From positions 186,001 through 250,000 of the forward strand of contig NZ_BNAF01000001.1 in NCBI RefSeq assembly GCF_014653155.1: a DNA stretch of 64,000 bases. Direction: 5' to 3'. The position numbers and the translations under genes are program-made. The notes under the pieces were generated by a model. That model had not been told where the DNA came from. It saw nothing but the letters and a program-made list of their open reading frames with translations, and did not search any database. Below, piece after piece: positions 25,119 through 34,517 of the stretch. The number at the start of each line of letters is the position of its first letter. Position 1 is the first letter of the stretch. The DNA comes from Sphingobacterium griseoflavum. Lineage in GTDB: Bacteria > Bacteroidota > Bacteroidia > Sphingobacteriales > Sphingobacteriaceae.

Positions 25119-26099
25119 TTATCTCTTATTGTACACGTCTTCGTTGATCACCTGCGGCATTTTTTGTCCATTTTTTACAGCAATCAGGTTCTTTGCGGCA
25201 AGGAGTGCCATTTTTGTTCGCGTTTCCAAGGTTGCCGATCCAATATGCGGAAAAATACACGCGTTGGCCATGTTCAAAAGCGGATTGTCGGGAAGCATAG
25301 GCTCGGGGTCAGTGACGTCGAGTCCGGCGCCCCAAATTTCCTTTTTTTGCAATGCTTCGATAAGGTCTGGCTCATGGTGTATCCGTCCGCGTGCGGTGTT
25401 GATGAAGATGGCGGAGTTTTTCATCCTGCGGAAGCTATCTTTGTTGAAACGATGTGCTGTTTCGGCTGTCAAGTTGGTGTGTACCGAGAGCACGTCGCTG
25501 TGGCGAAGCAAATCGTCAAAATTAACGTAAGTGGCCTCCACAGCCTCTTCGGCCTGTGGGTTCCGATGCCTGTTGTGATAGATGATTTTCATGCCGTACG
25601 CGGCTTTTGCTTTCCTTGCGAGTGATAGCCCTATCCGGCCCAGCCCAAAAATACCCAAGGTCTTCCCCTGCAGTTCTACGCCCAAATGCTTCGTAAATTC
25701 AAAATCGGTCCAAGCACCGTCACGCACCTGCATAGCTCTAAAAAATGCTTTCCTTGATACGGCCAACATCAGCAGAAAGGCAATGTCTGCTGTAGCATCG
25801 CTTAAAACATCTGGGGTGTTGCTGATCGGAATGCTAGCTGCAGTAGCAGCGTTCAGGTCTACATGGTCGTAGCCAACACTAGTCAAGGCAATTCCTTTTA
25901 GATGCGCGCAGGCTTCAAAAAAGTCGGCGTCTAACTGTCCTTGACCAACATTTAAAAGGTAGTCGGCATGTTTGCAAGCCATAATAAGCTGTTGTGGAGA
26001 TAGTCTCGATCCCGATTCGTTTATGGAAATATCAAAACCGGATTCCGTTAGGAGATCTATTGCCGGAAGTGGGATATCTTTCGAAATAAATAACTTCAT
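25119..26099 (-). CDS. D-isomer 2-hydroxyacid dehydrogenase
   Basis: A 326-residue NAD(P)-dependent dehydrogenase of the D-2-hydroxyacid family. The Rossmann motif is LGIFGLGRIGLSLA (near residue 150). The catalytic triad is in place: NTARG with Arg (near 235), the downstream Glu, and His in HIGSAT (near 285). The closest functional label is glyoxylate/hydroxypyruvate reductase (D-glycerate dehydrogenase), inferred from overall pattern. It stands alone on the minus strand between murA and amt. Confidence 0.85.
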   Translation of the reverse strand: MKLFISKDIPLPAIDLLTESGFDISINESGSRLSPQQLIMACKHADYLLNVGQGQLDADFFEACAHLKGIALTSVGYDHVDLNAATAASIPISNTPDVLSDATADIAFLLMLAVSRKAFFRAMQVRDGAWTDFEFTKHLGVELQGKTLGIFGLGRIGLSLARKAKAAYGMKIIYHNRHRNPQAEEAVEATYVNFDDLLRHSDVLSVHTNLTAETAHRFNKDSFRRMKNSAIFINTARGRIHHEPDLIEALQKKEIWGAGLDVTDPEPMLPDNPLLNMANACIFPHIGSATLETRTKMALLAAKNLIAVKNGQKMPQVINEDVYNKR

Positions 26100-26306
26100 G
26101 TCTTTTTTTTAACAATATACGGTTTTGTGTTATCTATCGGATGTTTATATATCATTATGCTTGTTTTTATTTTGGATTCATTGCCTTATTTCTCTTAGTT
26201 TTTTTATTTAATACAATGAAAACCCATAAAAAATCCTATTTTTTTAAAAAAAGTATTGTTTTGTTGTGTTTTTTATATATAATTGCAATGTAAAATCAAT
26301 AAACTT

Positions 26307-27626
26307 ATGTCTACAGCACAGAAAAAATCGTTATTTCCATTTCTTATTATGGTCGCTTTGGTGATTATTGCTTTTTTTAATCCGTCGCTACCTACGAATG
26401 CGAGTGAATATGAGTACAACGCCGCAGATGTGGCGTGGATGCTTACGTCTACTGCGTTAGTTTTGATCATGACCCCCGGATTAGCCTATTTTTATGGAGG
26501 TATGGTTAAAAAGAAGAATGTCATTTCGACGATGTTGCAAAGCTTTATTTGCATGGCGGTTGTGGCAGTGCTGTGGATAGCATTTGGTTTTAGTTTGGTT
26601 TTCGGCGATTCATTAGGCGGTGTTATAGGCAACCCAATGAGTTTCTTTATGTTTAGCGGTGTACTTGATCATGAGCCTTGGGCTGGCGCACCGACCATAC
26701 CTTTTACGCTGTTTGCCATGTATCAGCTAAAATTTGCAATTATTACGCCTGCGCTTATTACCGGTGCATTTGCAGAGCGCATTCGCTTCACTTCATATAT
26801 CTTGTTTATCTGCCTTTTCTTTATTTTTATTTATGCGCCATTGGCACACGCAACTTGGCATCCTGATGGGGTTTTGTTTAAAATGGGCGTTTTGGATTTT
26901 GCCGGCGGAACGGTTGTGCATATGTCCGCTGGCTTGACGGCTCTTGCTTCGGCCATTTATCTAAAACAAGGAAACGAGTGCAAGGAACATACACCGGCGC
27001 GTATTACCTACGTCCTTCTGGGTACCGGACTCCTTTGGTTTGGATGGTTCGGATTCAATGCTGGATCGGCATTTGGCGCTTCAGCATTGGCAGCGACAGC
27101 GATGGCGACAACCACAGCGGCTTCGGGTGCGGCAGCTGTTATGTACATTTTGTTCGATGCAGCTCGTGGTACAAAGCCATCTGCAATGGGTACTTGTATT
27201 GGTGTGGTGGTTGGTTTGGTTGCCATTACGCCAGCGGCAGGTTTTGTAACCGTTCCTCACTCCATTGTAATTGGCGCGGTCGCTGCTATCATCAGCCGCC
27301 TGCTTATTGAATGGCGTACGAAATCTAATATAGACGATACATTGGATGTTTTTCCCAGCCACGGTGTCGGCGGGATGGTTGGGATGCTGCTGACAGGTGT
27401 GTTTGCCCATTCTGCTATAAATGCAGCCGTTGAAACAAATGGTTTGTATTATGGTGAAACCGGACTATTTACCGCGCATGTCATTGGGCTGCTGGGTGCA
27501 ACGGTATTCATTTTGGTATTGGCATTTGTGCTGCTGAAAGTTACCGATATCATTACCCCTCTCCGTGTAAATGAACAAGAAGAACTGGAAGGACTGGATC
27601 TATCCCAACATGGCGAAAAACTATAA
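26307..27626 (+). CDS. amt: Ammonium transporter Amt
   Basis: An inner-membrane Amt/Rh channel of about 439 residues with some eleven or twelve membrane segments. Family motifs are DVAWMLTSTALVLIMTPGLAYFYGGMV near the start, the pore histidine in FAGGTVVHMSAG and the second in SHGVGGMVG. The cytoplasmic tail after DIITPLRV is short. No glnB/glnK gene is adjacent, although such pairing is common. The ATG at 26307 (MSTAQKKSLF) is preferred; the frame opens 8 codons earlier. Upstream DNA (26100-26300) is extremely AT-rich. Confidence 0.94.
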   Translation: MSTAQKKSLFPFLIMVALVIIAFFNPSLPTNASEYEYNAADVAWMLTSTALVLIMTPGLAYFYGGMVKKKNVISTMLQSFICMAVVAVLWIAFGFSLVFGDSLGGVIGNPMSFFMFSGVLDHEPWAGAPTIPFTLFAMYQLKFAIITPALITGAFAERIRFTSYILFICLFFIFIYAPLAHATWHPDGVLFKMGVLDFAGGTVVHMSAGLTALASAIYLKQGNECKEHTPARITYVLLGTGLLWFGWFGFNAGSAFGASALAATAMATTTAASGAAAVMYILFDAARGTKPSAMGTCIGVVVGLVAITPAAGFVTVPHSIVIGAVAAIISRLLIEWRTKSNIDDTLDVFPSHGVGGMVGMLLTGVFAHSAINAAVETNGLYYGETGLFTAHVIGLLGATVFILVLAFVLLKVTDIITPLRVNEQEELEGLDLSQHGEKL

Positions 27627-27662
27627 GAGGTATTACTACTAACTAAATCCAATTGTGAATTG

Positions 27663-27690
27663 ACCGTGCTCCAGTAGGAGCACGGTTTTT
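27663..27690 (+). terminator. Terminator after amt
   Basis: ACCGTGCTCC and GGAGCACGGT form a 10-bp perfect stem with a 4-nt loop (AGTA), followed by TTTTTAT. Confidence 0.9.
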
Positions 27691-27730
27691 ATTTGCCAAA
27701 TTTAAACCGCATTATCTCCCTTAAAAAAAT

Positions 27731-27738
27731 TATATTTG
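27731..27738 (+). promoter_or_regulatory. TATATTTG -7 box upstream of lepA
   Basis: TATATTTG lies 29 nt before the lepA ATG and just downstream of the amt terminator, giving a predicted leader of about 25 nt. Confidence 0.5.
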
Positions 27739-27767
27739 CCATTTAGAATTATTGGATAAAAACCTGT

Positions 27768-29558
27768 ATGAAGCATATACGTAATTTTTGTATTATCGCA
27801 CATATCGATCATGGTAAAAGTACTTTGGCGGATCGCTTGTTGGAATTTACAAACACCATTTCGCAACGCGAAGCCCAAGCCCAATTATTAGATAATATGG
27901 ACTTGGAACGCGAGCGTGGTATCACGATTAAATCGCATGCGATCCAAATGGAATATACCCAAGATGGTCAGCAATATATACTTAACTTAATTGATACCCC
28001 TGGGCACGTGGATTTTTCCTACGAGGTTTCGCGGTCTATTGCTGCATGTGAGGGGGCGCTGTTGATCGTTGATGCTTCGCAAGGGATTCAAGCGCAAACC
28101 ATATCAAATTTGTATTTAGCGTTGGAACATGACCTAGAGATTATCCCGATCTTGAACAAGATGGATCTCCCGGGAGCGATGCCAGAGGAAGTGAAGGACC
28201 AAATTATTGATTTGATTGGTGGAAAGCGTGAGGAAATTATCCCCGCCTCCGGTAAAACAGGTATGGGTATTGCCGAGATACTTCGGGCTATTGTAGAGCG
28301 TGTTCCTGCTCCAGTGGGCGATCCACAAGCACCTTTGCAAGCGTTGATCTTCGACTCTGTTTTTAATTCTTTTCGGGGCATTATGGCCTACTTTAAAGTG
28401 GAGAACGGTGAAATAAGAAAAGGAGATAAAGTAAAGTTTGTCGCAACGGGAAAGGAGTACTTTGCGGACGAAATCGGTACGCTAAAATTAAATCAAGTTG
28501 CTAAGGATGTCGTCCGGACAGGAGACGTCGGTTACATTATTTCTGGTATTAAGGAAGCTAGAGAGGTGAAGGTCGGCGATACCATAACGCATCGTGAGCG
28601 TCCCTGTGCTGCTGCGATACAAGGCTTTGAGGAAGTAAAGCCGATGGTATTTGCAGGTATTTATCCGGTGGATACCGAAGATTATGAGGAATTGCGTGAA
28701 TCTATGCATCGGCTACAGCTGAATGATGCCTCTTTGGTATTCGAACCGGAGTCATCAGCAGCTTTGGGTTTCGGTTTTCGCTGTGGTTTTCTGGGTATGC
28801 TCCACATGGAAATTATTCAGGAGCGTTTGGAGCGTGAGTTTGACATGACTGTCATCACTACAGTGCCCAACGTGTCTTACAAGGCCTTCATGACAAAAGA
28901 ACAGGAAGAGATCAGCGTGCATAATCCATCTGATCTTCCGGATCCAAGTAAGTTGGATTTTATCGAGGAGCCTTATATCAAAGCCAATATTATCACCAAG
29001 TCTGATTTTGTAGGCCCCGTGATGTCTCTTTGTATTCAAAAACGGGGTACCATCATCAACCAGTCCTATCTGACCTCAGATCGTGTGGAACTGGTTTTTG
29101 AAATGCCCATGGGCGAGATTGTTTTCGATTTCTATGATAAATTAAAAACCATATCCAAGGGTTATGCATCGTTCGACTATCATCAAATTGGCTATCGTAA
29201 ATCGGATCTGGTGAAACTGGATATTCGGTTAAATGACGAACCTGTTGATGCATTATCGTCCTTAATACACCGCAGTAACGCATATGACTTTGGGAAGAAA
29301 ATATGTGAGAAGCTGAAGGAGCTGCTGCCACGTCAGCAATTTGAAATACGAATCCAGGCCTCCATTGGCGCGAAGATTATCGCACGGGAAACCATCTCTG
29401 CACTTCGTAAAGATGTGACAGCGAAATGTTACGGAGGCGATATTTCCCGTAAGCGTAAACTATTGGAAAAGCAGAAGAAAGGGAAGAAACGCATGCGCCA
29501 GGTCGGAAACGTGGAGATTCCGCAGTCGGCCTTCATGGCTGTGTTAAAGTTGGATTAA
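27768..29558 (+). CDS. lepA: Elongation factor 4 (LepA)
   Basis: A translational GTPase of 596 residues that back-translocates or reactivates stalled ribosomes. The G1 motif AHIDHGKST is at residues 11-19, G2/G3 are RGITIK and DTPGHVDF, G4 is NKMD; the C-terminal EF4-specific domain is complete ([21 protein letters not shown]). The length is normal for the family. It has its own promoter box and is followed 40 nt later by folD. Confidence 0.97.
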   Translation: MKHIRNFCIIAHIDHGKSTLADRLLEFTNTISQREAQAQLLDNMDLERERGITIKSHAIQMEYTQDGQQYILNLIDTPGHVDFSYEVSRSIAACEGALLIVDASQGIQAQTISNLYLALEHDLEIIPILNKMDLPGAMPEEVKDQIIDLIGGKREEIIPASGKTGMGIAEILRAIVERVPAPVGDPQAPLQALIFDSVFNSFRGIMAYFKVENGEIRKGDKVKFVATGKEYFADEIGTLKLNQVAKDVVRTGDVGYIISGIKEAREVKVGDTITHRERPCAAAIQGFEEVKPMVFAGIYPVDTEDYEELRESMHRLQLNDASLVFEPESSAALGFGFRCGFLGMLHMEIIQERLEREFDMTVITTVPNVSYKAFMTKEQEEISVHNPSDLPDPSKLDFIEEPYIKANIITKSDFVGPVMSLCIQKRGTIINQSYLTSDRVELVFEMPMGEIVFDFYDKLKTISKGYASFDYHQIGYRKSDLVKLDIRLNDEPVDALSSLIHRSNAYDFGKKICEKLKELLPRQQFEIRIQASIGAKIIARETISALRKDVTAKCYGGDISRKRKLLEKQKKGKKRMRQVGNVEIPQSAFMAVLKLD

Positions 29559-29598
29559 AGGTTTATAGTGGACAATTAAGCTATCAGGACTATATTTT

Positions 29599-30483
29599 AT
29601 GAATTTATTGGACGGCAAGCTGGTATCAGCAAAGATAAAAGAAGACATCAAAAGGGATGCAGCCGCGTTTACAGCGCAGACAGGTCGCAAGCCCCATTTA
29701 GTTGCTATTTTGGTAGGTAACGACGGCGGTAGCGAAACGTATGTAGCTAGTAAGATGCGAAACTGTGAGCTAGTAGGTTTTGAGTCGACAAATATTCGGT
29801 ATGATGTGGACATAACGCAAGAGCAGCTCATCAAGAAGATCGAAGAAATCAACCATGATCCCACGATTGATGGATTAATCGTACAGCTCCCGTTGCCTAA
29901 GCATATTGATCCGGATAGCATCACGGAGGCTATTGACTACCGCAAGGATGTGGATGGTTTTCATCCGGTCAACCTTGGACGTATGCAGCGGAACCTTCCT
30001 TGCTTTATTCCAGCCACTCCATATGGTATCCTGCTTATGTTGGATCACTACAGAATTGAAACGGCCGGAAAGAAAGCGGTGGTAGTAGGACGGAGCAATA
30101 TTGTGGGATCGCCTATGAGTATCTTATTAGCGCGCAACAGTAATCCAGGAAACTGCACCGTAACGATCACGCATAGCCGCACCGAACACATTAAAGAAGA
30201 GATCCTCGCGGCGGATATTGTCGTGGCAGCGATCGGCCGCAAAAATTTTATCACCGCTGAAATGGTTAAAGAAGGCGCCGTTGTCATTGATGTCGGGATT
30301 AACCGCGAAAACTCCACGGAAACAAAATCTGGTTTTAAACTTTATGGCGACGTAGATTTTGAAGAGGTTTCCAAAAAAGCGTCTTGGATAACGCCCGTTC
30401 CCGGTGGCGTGGGTTTGATGACCATCGTTGGCTTACTAAAGAATACATTGGAAGCTGCTAGAGGAACAATTTATTCCAAATAG
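29599..30483 (+). CDS. folD: Bifunctional methylene-THF dehydrogenase/cyclohydrolase
   Basis: FolD interconverts 5,10-methylene-, methenyl- and 10-formyl-tetrahydrofolate for purine and formyl-methionine synthesis. The 294-residue protein has the YVASKMRNCE catalytic-lysine segment, VQLPLPKHID, the PCTP-like ATPYG motif and the NADP loop VVGRSNIVGSPM. The closing PVPGGVGLMT is diagnostic. It starts 40 nt after lepA and may be co-transcribed. Confidence 0.96.
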   Translation: MNLLDGKLVSAKIKEDIKRDAAAFTAQTGRKPHLVAILVGNDGGSETYVASKMRNCELVGFESTNIRYDVDITQEQLIKKIEEINHDPTIDGLIVQLPLPKHIDPDSITEAIDYRKDVDGFHPVNLGRMQRNLPCFIPATPYGILLMLDHYRIETAGKKAVVVGRSNIVGSPMSILLARNSNPGNCTVTITHSRTEHIKEEILAADIVVAAIGRKNFITAEMVKEGAVVIDVGINRENSTETKSGFKLYGDVDFEEVSKKASWITPVPGGVGLMTIVGLLKNTLEAARGTIYSK

Positions 30484-30555
30484 CGAAAACACTTTGGTAT
30501 AAAAATTGTTTCCAAAGTTAGTTGACCAACAATAATGTAAACAAAAGTAGGAAAC

Positions 30556-31062
30556 ATGAAAAAATTAGCTTTGTTAGCCGTTGTTGCAGGAGCATTGAGC
30601 TTTGCATCTTGCAACAATAACCCATCAAAAGACCGGAATGCAGATGGCGAGGTTTCTGCAGGAGAGCAATTAGATCACACCTTAGAAGAGGTTGATGCGC
30701 ATGCAGACCATGCTCATGCAGAAATGGATAAAGAAATCGCTGAGGCAAAAGCTCGTGTTGCGCAAGCCGAGGCGGACTTGGAAGCGGCGGTAAAAAAAGG
30801 AGATAAGGAAGCGGAAAGAGCTGCAAAAGAATCGCTTGATGACGCAAATACAGCTTGGGATAAAGTCAAAGCGGCGGCAAGAAAAGCGGGACACGCCGTG
30901 GAAGAAGGAACAGAGAAGGCGGTTGACGCAACGGGACGTGCGGCAAGAGCTACGGGAAATGCGATCGATAGAGCGATTGACAAGACAGCAGACAAAGCCA
31001 ATCAAGTAGCGGAAGATGCGGAGCGTAAAGCCGAAAATGTAAAAGAATCGCTTAAAAATTAG
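30556..31062 (+). CDS. Alanine/lysine-rich coiled-coil lipoprotein
   Basis: This 168-residue protein has a lipoprotein signal (MKKLALLAVVAGALSFASC, Cys19), then a charged His/Asp-rich stretch and about 120 residues of Ala-, Glu- and Lys-rich sequence with short amphipathic helical repeats (KAAARKAGHAVEEG, ATGRAARATGNAIDRA). The pattern resembles apolipoprotein or LEA-like helices and YtxH-type stress proteins, but no family is recognised. It should sit in an envelope membrane. It has its own terminator and no operon partner. Confidence 0.7.
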   Translation: MKKLALLAVVAGALSFASCNNNPSKDRNADGEVSAGEQLDHTLEEVDAHADHAHAEMDKEIAEAKARVAQAEADLEAAVKKGDKEAERAAKESLDDANTAWDKVKAAARKAGHAVEEGTEKAVDATGRAARATGNAIDRAIDKTADKANQVAEDAERKAENVKESLKN

Positions 31063-31082
31063 TAGAGCGATTTTGAAAAAGG

Positions 31083-31111
31083 ACGCCAAAACATATGTTT
31101 GGCGTTTTTTT
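31083..31111 (+). terminator. Terminator after coiled-coil lipoprotein gene
   Basis: ACGCCAAA...TTTGGCGT hairpin, extended by the palindromic ACATATGT centre, followed by a T tract of seven. Confidence 0.85.
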
Positions 31112-31153
31112 GTTACTAATTTTTAAAAAAAAAGACAATTTGTAGGGACGATT

Positions 31154-31609
31154 ATGCTTGAAGCATCGACAAAGGTGGCGTTATTGGCACTTTGCCAAGA
31201 GAAAAACGATATGCGGTTGCAGGAAATTACTCAGGCTATCGCTCAGGCCCAAGAGGCGATTGAGAGTGACACAAAGAGTAGTGCAGGGGATAAATACGAA
31301 ACATCTCGTGAGATGATGCAACAGGATCTAAATCGGTATCATCAACAGCTCTTGCAAGCCAAAAAAGATGCGTTGATTCTGCAGCGAATAGAGCTACAGC
31401 CTAAACCTCGGGTGGCGCTTGGATCGCTGGTCATCACCAACTCGGCAACCTATTTTATCGCTTCCAGCTTGGGTAAGCAAAAAGTAGGGGATACCGAATA
31501 TATGGTTATATCCGCTTTTTCACCTATTGGTACCTTGTTGATCGATCATGCTCCGGGAGACACCGTCAATTTCAATGGTCGGGAACAACAGATCGTAGCT
31601 ATCTTCTAG
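31154..31609 (+). CDS. GreA/GreB-like transcription factor
   Basis: This 151-residue cytosolic protein has the layout of GreA. An N-terminal coiled coil (residues 1-75) carries at its turn a segment (SSAGDKYETSRE) reminiscent of the GreA tip sequence around DLSENAEY, and a C-terminal beta domain shows the Gre signature AFSPIGTLLIDHAPGDTVNF (compare SPLGxALLGKKxGDxV). Gre factors enter the RNA polymerase secondary channel and stimulate transcript cleavage. Similar Bacteroidota proteins are often mislabelled 3-oxoacyl-ACP synthase. Whether it cleaves transcripts or acts like a GreA paralogue is open. Confidence 0.65.
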   Translation: MLEASTKVALLALCQEKNDMRLQEITQAIAQAQEAIESDTKSSAGDKYETSREMMQQDLNRYHQQLLQAKKDALILQRIELQPKPRVALGSLVITNSATYFIASSLGKQKVGDTEYMVISAFSPIGTLLIDHAPGDTVNFNGREQQIVAIF

Positions 31610-31695
31610 CCCTTATTGTTGCCACACCCGTAAACAAAAATCTTTTCCTGTTGTTCTTTCAATACGGGTTGATTTTTGATATAAAGCAAACAATT

Positions 31696-32202
31696 ATGGC
31701 AAATCAAATAAAGAGTCTAGTGCGAAATTTAGTATTTTTTTTCGGGTTATTAGTTGCTTTTGAAAGCTGTAAGCCACATGTCGCCGACGCAGATGTAAAG
31801 GCCAAGGTTGAAAGCGTGGTGGCTGCACACCCTAACGTTGTTGTTAGTGTAAAAAGAGGGAAGGTGACACTTTCAGGTATTGTAGAAACAGAAGAAGATC
31901 GCCGGAATTTGGCTGTGGCTGCAAAAGATGCTGATCCACAAAATGTTAAAGAAGTAGTCGACGACCTCACCGTCGCTACCCTGCCTGTAGATAGCGTACA
32001 TACAGATGCCCAACTGAAAGAGGAAGTGCAAGCGCTGACGAAGAAATTTCCAGAAGTGAAAGCGCATGTTTCAGCTGGCGTGATACGTGTATCAGGCGCT
32101 GTTGAACCCAATGATGTGGAAAAAGTTAAGTTCGGTTTCGAGCAAATGAATGCAAAAGAGCTGGATATGTCCTCCTTAAAAATAAAAGAGAAAAAACCTT
32201 AA
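31696..32202 (+). CDS. Lipoprotein with two BON domains
   Basis: A 168-residue exported protein with the lipobox FESC (Cys near residue 24) after a hydrophobic signal. Two BON repeats follow: VKAKVESVV...VSVKRGKVTLSGIV (about 30-90) and LKEEVQALT...VKAHVSAGVIRVSGAV (about 100-150). BON domains bind phospholipid headgroups and are found in OsmY-type envelope stress proteins. The start at ATG 31696 is chosen because 15 codons upstream of the longer frame do not resemble a signal. It ends 1 nt before the next gene, which carries a related domain. Confidence 0.82.
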   Translation: MANQIKSLVRNLVFFFGLLVAFESCKPHVADADVKAKVESVVAAHPNVVVSVKRGKVTLSGIVETEEDRRNLAVAAKDADPQNVKEVVDDLTVATLPVDSVHTDAQLKEEVQALTKKFPEVKAHVSAGVIRVSGAVEPNDVEKVKFGFEQMNAKELDMSSLKIKEKKP

Positions 32203-32203
32203 T

Positions 32204-32626
32204 ATGGCTTTAGTCGACAAATATAAGCTGCTGCTGGATACGGCGAAATCTGCTCATATCGAAGATTTACATTATCAGGAAACTGATGGAGTATTGCACA
32301 TCAACGGTACGGCTCCCGATGCAGATGTAAAAAATAAACTTTGGAACGTCTATAACCAGATAGATCCGAACTACATTTCAAATGAGGTGGCGATAAATGT
32401 GGATCTGGCCGTCTCGACCCATGGGATATTAGCGCGGATAATTACGCAGGATGAAACGCTGAACATCCGAAAAGGGCCAAGTATTGAACAGCCCATCTTG
32501 GTTGCCGTGAATAAGAATGACAACCTATTCCTCATTAGTCTTGCAAATGATCAATGGTGGCTTGTTCGTACCGAACAGGGGCAGGAAGGATATTGTTACG
32601 CGCAGTACGTCGAGCCGATCGCCTGA
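32204..32626 (+). CDS. BON-like plus bacterial SH3 domain protein
   Basis: This 140-residue protein opens with a BON-like module (KLLLDTAKSAHIEDLHYQET...LHINGTAPD, residues 5-60) and ends with an SH3b-type domain (ETLNIRKGPSIEQPILVAV...WWLVRTEQGQEGYCYAQYVEP). It has no signal peptide, so it may be cytosolic, or exported by another route. The architecture recalls Escherichia coli YgaU/Kbp (BON plus LysM) with SH3 in place of LysM. It is translationally adjacent to the BON lipoprotein. Ligand unknown. Confidence 0.78.
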   Translation: MALVDKYKLLLDTAKSAHIEDLHYQETDGVLHINGTAPDADVKNKLWNVYNQIDPNYISNEVAINVDLAVSTHGILARIITQDETLNIRKGPSIEQPILVAVNKNDNLFLISLANDQWWLVRTEQGQEGYCYAQYVEPIA

Positions 32627-32679
32627 AAGGACGGTCGATGTAAGCTCAGCCGGTACAAGCAGCCCAGATAACAGGGTGA

Positions 32680-33513
32680 TTAAATGTCATCCAAGGAGAA
32701 GCTGTCCAACAAACGTATGCCTCTATCTGTACGCTGCAGTCTGCAGCAGGCGTGTACCGGATCATGCTCCAAAAATAATATATAGTCGTTATCTACAATT
32801 TCTTCCCAATAGGACTTGCGTTCTTCCATGGTGGTTAATGGGCGCACATCATAGCTCATCACGTACGGAAGTGGGATATGGCCCACCGACGGCAACAGGT
32901 CAGCCATATATAAAATTGTTTTGCCTTTGTATGTTATCTGTGGAAGCATCATGGCTTCCGTATGGCCATACGCATACCGCATCGTTATGTCTGGCGCATA
33001 AATTTCGGTTTCTGTAAAAAACCGTAACTGCCCGCTCTCTTGAATCGGCACCATGTTTTCCTTTAAAAAGGATGCTTTTTCCCGCGGATTAGGATTCATG
33101 GCCCAATTCCAGTGTTTTTCGTTACTCCAAAATTGCGCGTTCTTAAATGCAGGACGTAACTGATCTCCTTCGCGAACCACTGCTCCTCCGCAATGGTCAA
33201 AGTGCAAGTGCGTAAGAATGACGTCCGTAATGTCGTCGCGATGAAATCCATGTTGTGCTAAAGATTGATCTAATGTGGCATCTCCGTGGCGGAAATAATA
33301 GCTGAAGAATTTATCATCCTGTTTATCCCCTAGTGCGGTGTCGATCAAGGTTAATCGCTTTCCGTCTTCAATCAATAGTAACCTCGTGGCCCATGTACAC
33401 AGGTTGCGCTCGTCCGCCGGATTGGTCTTTTGCCAAATTGACTTAGGGACGACGCCAAACATAGCACCGCCATCCAACTTAAAAAAACCTGTATCAATTG
33501 TGTATAGTTTCAT
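32680..33513 (-). CDS. Metallo-beta-lactamase-fold hydrolase
   Basis: A 277-residue MBL-fold enzyme with the metal motif THLHFDHCGG (H-x-H-x-D-H, near residues 104-109) and later metal ligands in GHTEAM, LYMADLLPS and EHDPVH. It should bind two zinc or iron ions. Overall layout resembles lactonase-like (AiiA group) and related hydrolases, but the substrate is not predictable. No signal peptide. It is transcribed away from the methyltransferase gene and its neighbours give no clue. Confidence 0.85.
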   Translation of the reverse strand: MKLYTIDTGFFKLDGGAMFGVVPKSIWQKTNPADERNLCTWATRLLLIEDGKRLTLIDTALGDKQDDKFFSYYFRHGDATLDQSLAQHGFHRDDITDVILTHLHFDHCGGAVVREGDQLRPAFKNAQFWSNEKHWNWAMNPNPREKASFLKENMVPIQESGQLRFFTETEIYAPDITMRYAYGHTEAMMLPQITYKGKTILYMADLLPSVGHIPLPYVMSYDVRPLTTMEERKSYWEEIVDNDYILFLEHDPVHACCRLQRTDRGIRLLDSFSLDDI

Positions 33514-33713
33514 AAGTGATCGTTTATCTTTGAAAAATATACAGCTTGCAATATTTCCTTAGCAAGCCGGTCGGCAAACACTTGTGTTCCTCTTGGACTA
33601 TGCGAGCATCTAACGTAGTCCAATGAACGAGAGAAACGATAGCACCGACAATAGTCTGTGCAACGGACTGAACCGCAGACAAAGGCACTTGCATTTCTCG
33701 TGCTACCTTTCAA
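33514..33713 (-). other. Possible decayed coding remnant upstream of MBL gene
   Basis: The 250-bp divergent region contains a minus-strand reading frame whose C-terminal part reads SPRGTQVFADRLAKEIL, similar in style to the last helix of SGNH/GDSL hydrolases (a HPxxxG-type segment). The N-terminal part does not look like a protein. It could be a relic with a frameshift or a chance resemblance. Not called as a gene. Confidence 0.2.
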
Positions 33714-33763
33714 TAAATATAGTATTTTTAATGTATCGTAAACAGTTTTAGAACAATAATTAA

Positions 33764-34474
33764 ATGATAAAATCGACGCTCGAAGAAATCGAATCCCGTT
33801 TTGATCAGGATGTGGAACGATTCTCGAATTTGGAAACGGGACAGCAGACCACCTTAGATGCTCTTTTCAATATGGAGCTTATTACTTCTGGAATAGCTGC
33901 GCGATACCCTATGCCAAAATCTGTATTGGATATTGGTTGTGGTGCTGGCAATTATCCGGTAAAATTGCTGGAAAAATTGAACGACGTAGATGTCACCTTG
34001 GTGGATCTTAGCCAACCCATGCTTGATCGGGCTCGCGAACGTGTCGAGGCTGCAACCTGTGGAAAAGTTTGTACGATAAAGGGCGATTTCCGTACGGTAG
34101 CGCTGGAAGACGAAGCATATGATGCCATTGTTGCAACAGCAGTATTGCATCATCTTCGGGATGACCAAGACTGGGAAAGCAGCTTCCGCAAACTATATGG
34201 ATTGTTGACAAAAGGGGGGAGTTTATGGATATTTGATTTAGTTCGCCAACAAGACCAAAAATTGCAGGAACTTATCTATAATAGATACTATGGGGATTAC
34301 TTAAAAGGACTGAAAGACGAAGCTTATCGAGATCATGTCTTCGCTTATATTGAAAAAGAAGATACGCCAAAAGACCTGATGTACCAGTTGGATTTGCTTA
34401 AACGGGTAGGATTTAAGCAGGTGGATATCTTACACAAGAATCTTTGTTTTGCATCTTTCATGGCGATCAAGTAA
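33764..34474 (+). CDS. Class I SAM-dependent methyltransferase
   Basis: A 236-residue Rossmann-fold methyltransferase. The SAM motif I is VLDIGCGAGNYP (residues 53-64), the acidic motif II VTLVDLSQPM (about 76) and motif IV/V region YDAIVATAVLHHL (about 117). The C-terminal half has no recognisable substrate domain. It is single, with a strong convergent terminator at its end. Small-molecule methylation is likely, but the substrate is unknown. Confidence 0.85.
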   Translation: MIKSTLEEIESRFDQDVERFSNLETGQQTTLDALFNMELITSGIAARYPMPKSVLDIGCGAGNYPVKLLEKLNDVDVTLVDLSQPMLDRARERVEAATCGKVCTIKGDFRTVALEDEAYDAIVATAVLHHLRDDQDWESSFRKLYGLLTKGGSLWIFDLVRQQDQKLQELIYNRYYGDYLKGLKDEAYRDHVFAYIEKEDTPKDLMYQLDLLKRVGFKQVDILHKNLCFASFMAIK

Positions 34475-34517
34475 GCATTGACGCGATCTTGGGCTCTTCT
34501 TGGCTTCGGTAAATAAG

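Noticed and set aside
31651..31695. Upstream start of the BON lipoprotein frame
   Set aside because: The extra 15 codons do not resemble a signal peptide and the ATG at 31696 gives a proper lipoprotein signal.
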